From the NCBI GenBank assembly GCA_011799875.1, contig CM022301.1, positions 326,572,929 through 326,636,928 on the forward strand: DNA of 64,000 bases, given 5' to 3'. The position numbers and the translations under genes are program-made. The notes beneath the pieces are model-generated. The model saw nothing but the letters and a program-made list of their open reading frames with translations, did no database searches and had not been told where the DNA came from. This document shows positions 20,578 through 32,253 of this stretch, piece after piece (within the stretch, counting starts at the first letter, position 1; every line of letters starts with the position of its first letter). The DNA comes from Thinopyrum elongatum (lineage: Eukaryota; Streptophyta; Magnoliopsida; Poales; Poaceae).

Positions 20578-23391
20578 ATCTATTCTTGTTTTTATGCCTA
20601 GCTAGGGGCGTTAAACAATAGCGCTTGTTGGGAGGCAACCCAATTTTATTTTTGTTCTTTGCTTTTTGCTCCTGTTTAGTAATAAATAATTCATCTAGCT
20701 TCTGTTTAGATGTGGTTTTATGTTTTAGTTAGTGTTTGTGCCAAGTAGAACCTTTGGGAAGACTTGGGTGAAGTCTTTGCGATCTTGCTGTAAAAAACAG
20801 AAACTTTTGCGCTCACGAGATTAGATGTCATTTTTTACTGGAGAGTTATTTTAGGTTGATTATTTTTGCAGATGATTAATAGACAAATTCCTCACGTCTA
20901 CCAATTTATTTCAGAATTTTTGGAGTGACAGAATTATTCGAAAGATACATATTGCTACAGACTGTTCTGTTTTTGACAGATTCTGTTTTTCGTGTGTTGT
21001 TTGCTTATTTTGATGAATCTATGAGTAGTATCGGGGGTATGAACCATAGATAAGTTGGAATACAGTAGGTTTAACACCAATATAAATAAATAATGAGTTC
21101 ATTACAGTACCTTAAAGTGGTGGTTTATTTTCTTATACTAACGGAGCTCATGAGATTTTCTGTTGAAGTTTTGTGTTGTGAAGTTTTCAAGTTTTTGGGT
21201 AAAGATTTGATGGATTTTTGAATAAGGAGTGGAAAGAGCCTAAGCTTGGGGATTCCCAAGGCACCCCAAGGTAAAATTAAAGGACAACCAAAATCCTAAG
21301 CTTGGGATGCCCCGGAAGGCATCCCCTCTTTCGTCTTCGTCTATCGGTAACTTTACTTGAGGCTATATTTTTATTCACCACATGATATTTGTTTTGCTTG
21401 GAGCATCTTGTATGATTTGAGTCTTTGCTTTTTAGTTTACCAAAATCATCCTTTCTGTACACACCTTTTGGGAGAGACACGCATGAATCGGAATTTATTA
21501 GAATACTCTATGTGCTTCACTTATATCTTTTGAGCTAGATAATTTTGCTCTAGTGCTTCACTTATATCTTTTTAGAGCACGGTGGTGGTTTTATTTTATA
21601 GAAATTATTTATCTCCCATGCTTCACTTATATTATTTTGAGAGTCTTTTAGAACAGCATGGTAATTTGCTTTGGCTATAAAACTAGTCCTAATATGATGG
21701 GCATCCAAGATGGGTATAATAAAAACTTTCATATAAAGTGCGTTGAATACTATGAGAAGTTTGATGCTTGATGATAGTTTTGAGATATGAAGATGGTGAT
21801 ATTAGAGTCATGCTAGTAGAGTAGTTGTGAATTTGAGAAATACTTGTGTTAAAGTTTTTGATTCCCGTAGCATGCACGTATGGTGAACCGTTATGTGATG
21901 AAGTCGGAGCATGATTTATTTATTGATTGTCTTCCTTATGAGTGGCGGTCGGGGACGAGCGATGGTCTTTTCCTACCAATCTATCCCCCTAGGAGCATGC
22001 GCGTAGTACTTCGTTTCGATAACTAATAGATTTTTGCAATAAGTATATGAGTTCTTTATGACTAATGTTGAGTCCATGGATTATACGCACTCTCACCCTT
22101 CCACCATTGCTAGCCTCTCTAGTACCGCGCAACTTTCGCCGGTACCATACACCCACCATATACCTTCCTCAAAATAGCCACCATACCTACCTATTATGGC
22201 ATTACCATAGCCATTCCGAGATATATTGCCATGCAACTTTCCACCATTCCGTTTATTATGACGCGCTCCATCATTGTCATATTGCTTTGCATGATCATGT
22301 AGTTGACATCGTATTTGTGGCAAAGCCACCGTTCATAATTTTTTCATACATGTCACTCTTGAATCATTGCACATCCCGGTACACCGCCGGAGGCATTCAC
22401 ATAGAGTCATATTTTTGTTCTAAGTATTGAGTTGTAATTCTTGAGTTGTAAGTAAATAAAAGTGTGATGATCTTCATTATTAGAGCATTGTCCCATGTGA
22501 GGAAAGGATGATGGAGACTATGATTCCCCCACAAGTCGGGATGAGACTCCGGACGAAAAATAAAAAAAAAAATGAAAAAAAAGAGGCCATAAAAAAGAGA
22601 AAGGCCCAAATAAAAAAAATAAAAAAAAAGAGAGAAAAAGAGAGATGAGACAATGCTACTATCCTTTTTCCACACTTGTGCCTCAAAGTAGCACCATGAT
22701 CTTCATGATAGAGAGTCTCCTATGTTGTCACTTTCATATACTAGTGGGAATTTTTCATTATAGAACTTGGCTTGTATATTCCAATGATGGGCTTCCTCAG
22801 AATGTCCTAGGTCTTCTTGAGCAAGCAAGTTGGATGCACACCCACTTAGTTTCTTTTGTTGAGCTTTCATACACTTATAGCTCTAGTGCATCCGTTGCAT
22901 GGCAATCCCTACTCACTCACATTGATATCTATTGATGGGCATCTTCATAGCCCGTTGATATGCCTAGTTGATGTGAGACTATCTTCTCCTTTTTGTCTTC
23001 TCCACAACCACCATTCTATTCCACCTATAGTGCTATGTCCATGGCTCACGCTCATGTATTGCGTGAAGATTGAAAAAGTTTGAGAACATCAAAAGTATGA
23101 AACAATTGCTTGGCTTGTCATCGGGGTTGTGCATGATTTAAATATTTTGTGTGATGAAGATAGAGCATAGCCAGACTATATGATTTTGTAGGGATAGCTT
23201 GCTTCGGCCATGTTATTTTGAGAAGACATGATTGCTTTGATAGTATGCTTGAAGTATTATTATTTTTATGTCAATATTAAACTTTTGTCTTGAATCTTTC
23301 GGATCTGAACATTCATGCCACAATAAAGAAAATTACATTGATAATTATGTTAGGAAGCATTCCACATCAAAAATTTTGTTTTTATCATTTA
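20578..23391 (+). other. Long non-coding 3' region, Sabrina-like copy 2
   Basis: Matches 6730-9498 almost throughout. It contains the polypurine-mimic hairpins at 21245-21270 and 21304-21325 and the shared-loop hairpin at 21547-21578. The second shared-loop stem (around 21610-21645) has one mismatch. A poly-A/purine-rich stretch at 22553-22645 is expanded relative to copy 1. No conserved coding frame is seen. Confidence 0.72.
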
Positions 23392-23430
23392 CCTACTCGA
23401 GGACGAGCAGGAATTAAGCTTGGGGATGCT
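23392..23430 (+). other. Polypurine tract with upstream hairpin, copy 2
   Basis: Stem 23392-23399/23404-23411 with loop AGGA and one A-C mismatch, followed by the intact tract AAGCTTGGGGATGCT next to the LTR start. Confidence 0.75.
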
Positions 23431-25020
23431 TGATACGTCTCCAACGTATCTATAATTTTTGATTGTTCCATGCTATTATATTATCTGTTTTGGATGTTTA
23501 ATGGGCTTTAATATGCTCTTTTATATTATTTTTGGGACTAACCTATTAACCGGAGGCCCAGTGCCATTTTCCGTTTTTTTTTGCCTATTTTAGAGTTTCG
23601 CAGAAAAGGAATACCAAACGGAGTCCAAACGGAATGAAACCTTCGCAATGATCTTTCTTGGACCGAAAGCAATCCAGAAGACTTGGAGTTGAAGTCTGGA
23701 ACTCCTCGAGGAGGCCACGAGGCAGGAGGGCGCGCCCAGGGGGGTAGGCGTGCCCCCCACCCTCGTGGGCCCCTCGTAGCTCCACCGACATACTTCTTTC
23801 GCCTATATATACTCTTATACCCTAGAAACATCAGGGGGAGCCACGAAACCACTTTTCCACCACCGCAACCTTCTATACCCGTGAGATCCCATCTTGGGGC
23901 CTTTTCCGGCGATCTGCCGGAGGGGGAATCGATCACGGAGGGCTTCTACATCAACACCATTGCCTCTCCGATGAAGCGTGAGTAGTTTACCACAGACCTT
24001 CGGGTCCATAGTTATTAGCTAGATGGCTTCTTCTCTCTCTTTGATTCTCAGTACAAAGTTCTCCTCGATGTTCTTGGAGATCTATTCGATGTAATACTCT
24101 TTTGCGGTGTGTTTGCCGAGATCCGATGAATTGTGTATTTATGAACAAGATTATCTATGAATATTATTTGGTTCTTCTCTGAATTCTTATATGCATGATT
24201 TGATATCTTTGCAAGTCTCTTCGAATTATCGGTTTAGTTTGGCCTACTAGATTGATCTTTCTTGCAATGGGAGAATTGCTTAGCTTTGGGTTCAATCTTG
24301 CGGTGTCCTTTCCCAGTTACAGTAGGGGCAGCAAGCCACGTATTGTATTGTTGCCATCGAGGATAAAAAGATGGGGTTTATATCATATTGCTTGAGTTTA
24401 TCCCTCTACATCATGTCATCTTGCTTAATGCGTTACTCCGTTCTTATGAACTTAATACTCTAGATGCATGCTGGATAGCGGTCGATGTGTGGAGTAATAG
24501 TAGTAGATGCAGAATCATTTCGGTCTACTTGACACGGACGTGATGCCTATATTCATGATCATTGCCTTAGATATCTTCATAACTATGCGCTTTTCTATCA
24601 ATTGCTCGGCAGTAATTTGTTCACCCACCGTAATACATGCTATCTTGAGAGAAGCACTAGTGAAACCTATGGCCCCCGGGTCTCTTTTCTATTATATTGC
24701 ATCTCTTTTATTTACATCGCATCTCATTTACTATTTTGCAATCTTTACTTTCCAATCTATACAACAAAAATACCAAAAATATTTACTTCACTATTTTTAT
24801 TAGATCTCACTTTTGCGAGTGACTGTGAAGGGATTGACAACCCCTTTATCGTGTTGGTTGCAAGGTTCTTGATTGTTTGTGTAGGTACTAGGTGACTTGT
24901 GCGTTGTCTCCTACTGGATTGATACCTTGGTTCTCAAAAACTGAGGGAAATACTTACGCTACTTTGCTGCATCACCCTTTCCTCTTCGAGGGAAAACCAA
25001 CGCATGCTCAAGAGGTAGCA
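23431..25020 (+). repeat. 3' LTR, Sabrina-like copy 2
   Basis: 1590 bp, followed by the TSD GCGAT. The TATA-type box is at 23804-23812. It ends AAGAGGTAGCA like the 5' LTR. Confidence 0.93.
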
Positions 25021-25056
25021 GCGATCCACAAAGAATCAGATATGAGTATCGGTCCT

Positions 25057-26930
25057 TGATGACCCACAAGTATAGGGGATCAATCGTAGTCCTTTCGATA
25101 AGTAAGAGTGTCGAACCCAACGAGGAGTAGGAGGAAATGACAAGTGGTTTTCAGCAAGGTATTTTCTGCAAGCACTGAAATAGTAGGTAACAAGTAGTTT
25201 GATAGCAAGGTAATTTGTAACGGACAAGTAACGGTAATGTTAAATAAAGTGCAGCAAGGTAGCCCAATCCTTTTGTGGCAAAGGATGGGCCAAAACGGTC
25301 TCTTATGATAAGCAAAGCGTTCTTGAGGGTACACGGGAATTTCACCATGTCACTTTCATCATGTTGGTTTGATTCACGTTCACTACTTTGATAATTTTAT
25401 ATGTGGGTGGGCCGGTGCTTAAGTGTTGTTCTTACTTGAACAAACCTCCTACTTATGATTAACCCCCTCGCAATCATCCGCAACTACGAGAAAAGTATTA
25501 AGATAAAATCTAACCATAGCATTAAACTTTTGGATCCAAATCGGTCCCTTACGAAGTAGCGCATAAACTATGGTTTAAGCTTCTGTCATTCTTCCAACCC
25601 ATCATCTAATAACAACTCCACAATGCATTCCCTTAGGCCCAAATATGGTGAAGTGCCATGTAGTCGACGTTCACATGACACCACTAAGGGAATCACAACA
25701 TACATATCATCAAAATATCAAACACATATCAAATTCACATGATTACTTGCAACATGACTTCTCCCGTGACCTCAAGAACAAAAGTAACTACTCACAAATA
25801 ATAATCATGCTCAAGATCAGAGGGGTATTAAATAGCATAATGGATCTGAACATATAATCTTCCACCAAATAAACAATATAGTAATCAACTACAAGATGTA
25901 ATCAACACTACTAGTCACCCACAGGTACCAATCTGAGGTTCCGGTACAAAGATTGAACACAAGAGATGAACTAGGGTTTGAGAGGAGATGGTGCTGTTGA
26001 AGATGTTGATGGAGATTGCCCTCCCAAAGATGGGAGAGTTGTTGGTGATGACGATGGCGATGATGTCCCCCTTCGGAAGGGAAGTTCCCCCGGCGGAATC
26101 ACTCCACCGGAGGGCAAAAGTGCTCCTGCCCAAGTTCTGCCTTGAGACGGTGGTGCTTCGTCCCGAAAGTCCCCTCCTGAATTTTTCTAGGTTAAAATGA
26201 CCTACATACCAGAAGATGGGCACCGGAGGTGGGCCGTGCTGGGCACAACCCACCAGGCGCGCCTGGGGGTCCAGGCGCACCCTGCTGTCTTGTGCTCACC
26301 AGGTGGGCCCCCTTCGGTAGTTATTTGCTCCAATATTTTTTATATATTCCAATATAATTTGTTGATGGAGATTGCCCTCCCAAAGATGGGAGAGTTGTTG
26401 GTGATGACAATGGCGATGATTTCCCCCTTCGGGAGGGAAGTTCCCCCGGCGGAATCACTCCACCGGAGGGCAAAAGTGCTCCTGCCCAAGTTCTGCCTTG
26501 AGACGGTGGCGCTTCGTCCCGAAAGTCCCCTCCTGAATTTTTCTAGGTTAAAATGACCTACATACCAGAAGATGGGCACCGGAGGTGGGCCGTGCTGGGC
26601 ACAACCCACCAGGCGCGCCTGGGGGTCCAGGCGCACCCTGCTGTCTTGTGCTCACCAGGTGGGCCCCCTTCGGTAGTTATTTGCTCCAATATTTTTTATA
26701 TATTCCAATATAATTCTCCGTAAATTTTTAGCTCATTTGGAGATGTGCAGAATAGGTAACTCTGACATAGCTTTTTTAGGCCTATAATTCGAGCTGCCGG
26801 TATTCCCCCTCTTTGTGTAAACCTTGCATATTATGAGAGAAAAGGCATTAGAATTACTCTAAAAAGCATTATTATGCATAAAAACATTATAAATAATAGT
26901 AGGAAAACATGATGCAAAATGGACATATCA
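25057..26930 (-). repeat. Solo LTR of another gypsy family
   Basis: On the minus strand it begins TGATATGTCCATTTTGCATC and ends CTTGTGGGTCATCA, so both ends are TG...CA. Flanks are GTCCT (25052-25056) and GTGCT (26931-26935), a 4-of-5 match consistent with an aged TSD. No internal domain is attached, the hallmark of recombination between two LTRs. It carries a 355-bp internal tandem duplication. The TGATACGTCC-type start is common among Triticeae gypsy LTRs; I do not assign a family name. Confidence 0.8.
26006..26715. repeat. 355-bp tandem duplication inside the solo LTR
   Basis: The segment from GTTGATGGAGATTGCC to TATTCCAATATAATT occurs twice head to tail, offset by 355 bp (26007 and 26362). 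The two copies differ by only a handful of substitutions (for example GACGATGG against GACAATGG), so the duplication looks recent or was homogenised. ORFs in one copy repeat in the other and are not genes. Confidence 0.92.
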
Positions 26931-27911
26931 GTGCTCACCCAGAAGAAGAAAGAATGCAAAGGCATCAGAATTAAAGAAACATCTGAGTAGTTCCGAAGCT
27001 TAAATACAAAGGATATGAATTCCAAATCAGGGGGATTAGAAGCAGATGATATGATCAAAAGATGTGTAAGTTGAATAGACTTAGAGGCACAATCGATGGC
27101 AAATTGATTGGTCGAGAACCAGCTCATGTTCAAAAAGACGTCTGAGCCAGCAGGATGACTTCTAGGATTCAACTGAGGATTGCGAGCATTCACAACATAT
27201 TAAATCAAGGGACTCAAAATGATAGTGATAAAGGATGACAATAAGATTATTAGACACAGGGGATTTACCATAATGCAAGTAGGCAAGAATGTCAAGAGCA
27301 ATAAGCTATAATGGATTTTCGGAAGATCGAATGGCATTTCAAAAAAAAATTGAAACACATGAACAACTGGGGAGGAACGAATCCCCGGTAAGGGTGAGGA
27401 TTTATTTGTAGGTGTATTCATGTGGTAATGAACTGCAAGGCAGTAAGTTGAAAGGATTCTCGGGACAACGGAGAGTATTTTGGGGTAACTTGTAATAACA
27501 AGAGCAACGGGGAATGATTGTATGAGTGGCAAGTGTATGTAGTTATCCACAGGGGTTTAGCGATGGAAGGAAATTGTAAAAGCGATGGGCACAAAGTCTC
27601 GAGAGAACATCGGAGAGCATCTACGGAATCTTGTGGTGCACCAAGCGATCATCTGGAATGAGGGGTTCTCTGGGAGGAAGCAGTTACGAGAACCTAGAGT
27701 TAGAGATAGTAAAATCTTTAACCCAAAAAGAAGATAGATCAGAATCCCAGAGTAAAGGCGAGGAATAAAATATCCTAATACTACCAATTTGTGATGTGGG
27801 CCCGTAAGCCACACAACAATGTTAGTAAAATAGTTTTTCAAAGACTAGACTCAACTTCGGCCAAGGAGTTGGAAAGGGGCTTCCTACAGGTAATCGGCTC
27901 TGATACCAACT
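26931..27911 (-). other. Internal region and primer site of the LARD-type element
   Basis: No recognisable coding. Near the right edge 27897-27908 reads TGGTATCAGAGC on the minus strand, the classic initiator-Met tRNA primer site, followed by 3 nt and the LTR end at 27912. Two minus-strand ORFs (27200-27550 and 27557-27841) show no family motif and look like chance. Confidence 0.65.
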
Positions 27912-28440
27912 TGTGATGCCCCGACTTAATCGTGCACTAATCATACAGACAAATGCGCACGATCAAGATCAGAGACTCGCGGGAAGATAACACAACACAA
28001 CTCTAAACACAAATTTAAGTCATCCAAGCTTTATATTACAAGCCAGGGGCCTCGAGGGCTCGAATACATAAGAGTCAGCGGAAGAATTAATATTTGAGTA
28101 CAAACATAAAGTAAACAAGTCTGCCTTAAGAAGGCTAGCAAAAACAACAACAACATGGACCGGAAAGGCGAAGGCCTCCTCCCTGGGAGCCTCCGAACTA
28201 CTCCTGGTCGCCGGCGGCCTCCATGTAGTAGTAGGCTCCGTCGGAGTAGTAGTAATCGTCGGCGGTGTCAGCTGGCTCTTGGAATCCATCATCTGATCAT
28301 AGCAATCTGGTATAGGGGAAAAGAGGTAGCAAAGCAACTGTGAGTGACAGGTGGGACCCCCTGGGTCCCCTTTGTCAACAGTTGGCTGGGCTGACTCAAC
28401 CCCACTGGACCCACATGTCATACACAGTGGCTAGCTGCTG
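27912..28440 (-). repeat. LTR fragment (5' LTR on the minus strand)
   Basis: It ends (minus strand) GGGGCATCACA beside the primer site. Its first 430 bp are the reverse complement of 55940-56369, with shared blocks such as GATTGCTATGATCAGATGA and GAGCCAGCTGACACCGCCGA, so it belongs to the same LTR family in opposite orientation. The outer limit near 28440 is where similarity fades; the expected TGTAACACC start is missing, so the LTR is truncated. Confidence 0.65.
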
Positions 28441-29276
28441 TTGTGTATAAAAAGTATTTGCATCATTTTTTCAAATTAAAATTACTCCAGTAATTTCATA
28501 ATATTGTTTAAACTTCAAAATTTCATATAAATTAATCCGTAGCTCAGATGAAAATAATTTATATATGAAGGTTGCTCAGAAAAATATAACGAATCCGAAT
28601 ATGTCTTCCACTCATCTGTCACATGCCTCTAACATGATGAACATGGATCCTTCCCCTCTGTTTCATCTGTCCAATAACCGCCGAAAGCTAGGAAAAGATT
28701 CCCAGATGTTTTCCCGCTTCGTCTGTAACGTGTAGCACTGCGTTAGCTCACCCCTAGCACATCATATTTCCATGTCATGCATCGTGATGCATTTGTTTGC
28801 TTTATATTTATTGTTTCTTCCCCCTCTTCTATCTGGTAGACCGACGCTGCTCCCGAGATCGACTACACTCCTGACGACCAGTCCCTTTCCGCACAGCTTC
28901 TAGGCAAGCAAAAACCCCTTGATCATTCCTATATCGCCCATTCCTTCTCTCTCATGCTTGCATTAGAATTTGCTACTATATTTGATTGCTCCTATTCTGA
29001 TGCATAGCCTGAATTTGTAACCTGCTATTGTTACCTTACCTGTTATCCTATATGCTTAGTATAGGTTGGTTAGTGATCCATCAGTGACCCCTCACCGTGT
29101 CCCTGTTGCCCCCGCTTTTATCAGCGGATGACTTGATCAACGTGGTCAAAGTGCTAAGACCCTCACATCACCGATACCCCCCTTAGTTGTACGACACTAC
29201 AGAGCTACTATCGAGTGCCAAGGGTGATACCTCGTAACGCACTTCTGATGATATCTCCCGTATTATCGAGTGCCGA
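28441..29276 (+). repeat. LTR fragment, left part of a split LTR
   Basis: Non-coding. It begins AT-rich and then has stretches such as CATCGTGATGCATTTG and GTGCCAAGGGTGATACCTCG that resemble the left end of 54799-56369 (CGAGGGTGATTCCTCG). I infer that it and 54799-56369 were one plus-strand LTR later split by the Tat element. The left border is approximate and no TSD is identifiable. Confidence 0.45.
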
Positions 29277-29597
29277 GGCATGATCTTTCCTTCATTATAA
29301 CCGATCACCTGTAACCCTAACCCTATCGGTGTCTATATAAACCGAAGGGTTTTTAGTCTTTAGGGCTAGAGCAACATCCAAGACCCCATTAACCTAGGGT
29401 TTAGCTCGCCTAATCTCGAGGTAGATCGACTCTGTAACCATACCATACACATCAATGAAGCAGGACGTAGGGTTTTACCCCTTAGAGAGGGCCCGAACCT
29501 GGGTAAACACCGTGTTCTTCATCCCTTGATCCCCATTGATCCTAAGATCCATAGCTTGGGACCCCCTACCCGAGATCCACCGGTTTTGACACCGACA
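29277..29597 (+). repeat. 5' LTR remnant of the non-autonomous Tat element
   Basis: 321 bp matching the 3' end of the LTR at 54325-54798, from GGCATGATCTTT to ACCGACA. A TATA-type box TATATAAA is at 29334-29341. The 5' portion is absent, replaced directly by LTR sequence of another family, indicating a deletion across the junction. Confidence 0.87.
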
Positions 29598-29616
29598 TTG
29601 GTGCTTTCATTGAGAG
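29598..29616 (+). other. Primer-binding site region
   Basis: TTGGTGCTTTCATTGAGAG directly after the LTR end; the minus-strand sibling at 3304-3322 differs by one base. Confidence 0.65.
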
Positions 29617-29643
29617 TTCCGTTGTTGGGTCACCGAAGGGTCG

Positions 29644-32131
29644 ATGGCTCGCCTGATCATCAGAGATGGCGTCAGCTCCGGGGACCTCTTTGTCCCCGGC
29701 CAACTCTTCGCGTTCGGCAGCATCGTGCTGCACGCCAACCCAACTGGTCATCTAGACCAAATCAACAATTTTGCCCCTGAGCACCGGATTAGATTCGATA
29801 ATTTGGAGTTCGTTGCGGACGCCCGAGGCGATATGGTCTTTGCCGGATTCGTAGCCTCTCCTTGTACCCCTATGGGCCCCGCTATGCCCGCTCTGGAGCT
29901 TTCTCCCATTCCGATCTACAGATCGGCCTCAGCCCCTCAGCCGGCCTCGAGCTCGGACGGCTCCACCCTGTCTGGAGGCCAGGAACCCCCTTCGACCACG
30001 CCAGTGGTGCCCGCCGAAGACCCGGCCTCAGGCCTCAACGCAGATGCCATGTTCGGACGCCAATAGTCACTCTCAGCCGAACCCATTCCTCATGTCACGG
30101 ATCGGGCCTGGAGCTCCAGTGACGGATCGACGTTCGGAAATCAGGAATCATCCTTGACCGAACTCCCCCTCACCCCTCGGCTCCGAGCCCCAATACGGAA
30201 GTAATATCCGAGGAACAGGTCCTACCCTCAGTCTCTCCTGCCTATCCAGTCGTAAAGCCGACCCCATGCCTTGAGTTCGACTCGGCCCTTGAAGACCAGG
30301 ATCCAGCTCGAACCCAGATCATTCCTTGCCCTGCCACGTCGGAGACCGGCCCTCAGCAGCCACCGTGTACCAGTCCGACGACCCTCGCTTTATTAAACAA
30401 GGCACTGGACCGAATCCAGATGATGGCTATTCGGGAGGATCCACCCTCGGCTTGCGTTTAGCAGCCCCTCGAGATGAACTATAGGGAATTTTACGGCCCG
30501 CCCACCACCCACCTAGTAGCCACAGTCGAAGACATAACCGACATGTTGGACTACACTTCGAAAAACGCTGAATACATGGACGAGGATAGTGGTGCCACGG
30601 CTAACACCGATGTTGCTCCCCCCGTCAGCCGCCGCTGGACGACCACGTCCACTTACGACGTCTACATGGTGGACACCCCGAAAGACGATGACGGCACTCC
30701 CGGGAAGGATAACAGCAGGTCCAGCGATGAGCCGTCGAAGCGCCGCACACAACGGTGCCGCTCCAAGGCACGTTGAAGCCATGCGAACAACACGAACACC
30801 GGAGAGAACGACACTGCGAACAATGCTAACAACCTTGATGACCCCGGTGCCGATGAACAACCACGAGACGATCACGAGGAGCTTGAGGACCTGCTCAATC
30901 TCGAAGACCTCAACGACTATGAAGATAGTAATTACCTCCCCTTTCCGAGGAGGAGGTCAGTTTGGGTGACGAAGATTTCATCGTCCCCGAAGACCCGCTG
31001 GATCAAGAGCGCTTCAAACGGCAGTTAATTGCCACCGCACGAAGCTTGAATAAACAACGGCAAAAAATAAAGACCGAACAGGACACCCTTAATGACAGAT
31101 GGACTAAGGTCCTAGCTGCCGAAGAGGAGTACGGCCACGAGCGACCGACTAAAAGCTACCCGAAGCGATGACTACTGCCGCAATTCGATGACGAGGCCAT
31201 AGAGCAAGCACCTCCAAGGCACACTTAGGCGGAATAGCCAGACCGCCCCCCTCGAGGATGGGACATGACGGCTAATAGAGCCGAACAGCTTCCCACTCCA
31301 CCGCACCGTCAAGGCAAGGAGCCATCACGGCCTGTTTATGAGTATGATCTACGCCGTGACCTAGATGCTCAGGCAGGACTGACGAGGTCCATTTATGGAC
31401 CCAAAATAAATCCTCCCATTAGACGGGACTGATACCAAGCCTGGCTAGACCGAAATGATAGAGCTCGGGAGCTGCAACGAGCCCGGATGACAGACGATCT
31501 CCGGCGCGACGTAGCCCGAGTCAGGGGTGCCGCTCATCCTTTGTGCTACACAGATAGGGTCATGCAGCACCAATTACCAGAAGGATTCAAACCTGTGAAT
31601 ATCGAACCATACGACAGGACAACAGATCTGGCCATATGGATTGAAGATTTTCTGCTACACATTCATATGGCACGCGGAGACGACCTCCACGCCATCAAGT
31701 ACCTACCATTAAAGCTCAAGGGTCCGGCTTGACACTGGTAAATGGCCTCCTGAAGACTCCATAGGATGTTGGGAGGAGCTCGAGGACGACTTCCGAGCTA
31801 ACTTTCAGGGCACTTATGTCCGACCCCCGGACGCTAATGACCTGAGCCACGTAATCCAGCAGCCCGGCAATTTTGGAACTGGTTTTTGACCAAGAAGAAC
31901 CAGATCGTCGACTGTCCGGACGCCGAAGCTATAGCCGCCTTTAAGCATAGTATTCGGGATGAATGGCTAGCACGCCAGCTCGGCCAGGACAAGCCGAGAA
32001 CAATGTCAGCGCTCACCTCCCTGATGACCCGCTTCTGCGCCGGAGAGGATAGTTGGCTGGCTCGTAGAAGCACCAACCCCAAAAACCCCGGCACCTTGGA
32101 AGTTCGGGACGGGAGTGGGAAGCCACGATAG
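29644..32131 (+). pseudogene. Gag, broken into several frames
   Basis: The start MARLIIRDG with FVPGQLFAFGSIVLHANPTG matches the sibling at 3275. Pieces follow at 30474-30776 (YTSKNAEYMDEDSG), 30962-31171 (a Lys/Gln-rich helix, SLNKQRQKIKTEQDTLNDRW) and 31487-31732, which holds the clearest gag motif (LPEGFKPVNIEPYDRTTDLA then HIHMARGDDLHAIKYL). The piece at 31886-32131 continues (DEWLARQLGQDKPRTMSALT). Stops and frameshifts separate the pieces, for example the TGA right after the LKGPA segment. The role would be particle assembly; in this copy it cannot be made as one protein. Confidence 0.82.
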
Positions 32132-32253
32132 AACAAGGACAAACGCCGCCACAACGACGGCGAAGCTGACGAGACGGCAGTAAATGCCAAATTCTGTAAC
32201 CTGAAGTCCGGGCCACTGAAAAAGCCCTCTAAAAGCAGCCAGACCCCACCAAG

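Larger units (their letters stand above)
16615..25020 (+). mobile_element. Sabrina-like gypsy element, copy 2, structurally complete
   Basis: Two LTRs (16615-18191 and 23431-25020), both running TGATACG to GGTAGCA, are flanked by a perfect TSD GCGAT (16610-16614 and 25021-25025). The interior has two primer-binding sites, an open gag-protease frame, 2.8 kb non-coding, and a hairpin plus polypurine tract. There is no RT, RNase H or integrase, so mobility would depend on enzymes from another family. It is inserted in the LARD-type element on the plus strand. LTRs are closely similar with a few indels (1577 and 1590 bp). Confidence 0.95.
11112..28440 (-). mobile_element. Coding-poor (LARD-type) LTR retrotransposon hosting three insertions
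   Basis: Read on the minus strand: LTR end at 27912, initiator-Met-type primer site (27897-27908), internal region 26931-27896, 25021-25056 and 13078-16614, a purine-rich tract at about 13078-13093, then an LTR running leftward from 13077. The left LTR is cut by Sabrina-like copy 1 and the right one is incomplete. No gag or pol motif is recognisable, so it is either a non-autonomous element or one decayed beyond recognition. The Sabrina-like copy at 16615 and the solo LTR at 25057 are inserted in the internal part. The purine tract and primer site resemble those of the chromovirus at 36312-48712. The right boundary is approximate. Confidence 0.65.

Noticed and set aside
22553..22645. Minus-strand ORFs rich in Phe, suggesting a membrane protein
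   Set aside because: They come from an A-rich, low-complexity stretch of the Sabrina-like non-coding region that is not conserved in frame in copies 1 and 3.
25915..26636. Two nearly identical minus-strand ORFs beginning MRLDPQARLVG
   Set aside because: They are duplicates produced by the 355-bp tandem repeat in a solo LTR and have no domain features.
25057..26930. Possibility that this is a DNA transposon
   Set aside because: The ends are TG...CA with a 5-bp target duplication, and the minus-strand start matches gypsy LTR starts. No terminal inverted repeats of transposon length are present.
30474..30969. Overlapping plus-strand Thr/Arg-rich ORFs, possibly a separate small gene
   Set aside because: Position and partial sequence fit the linker part of gag in the same element, broken by frameshifts.
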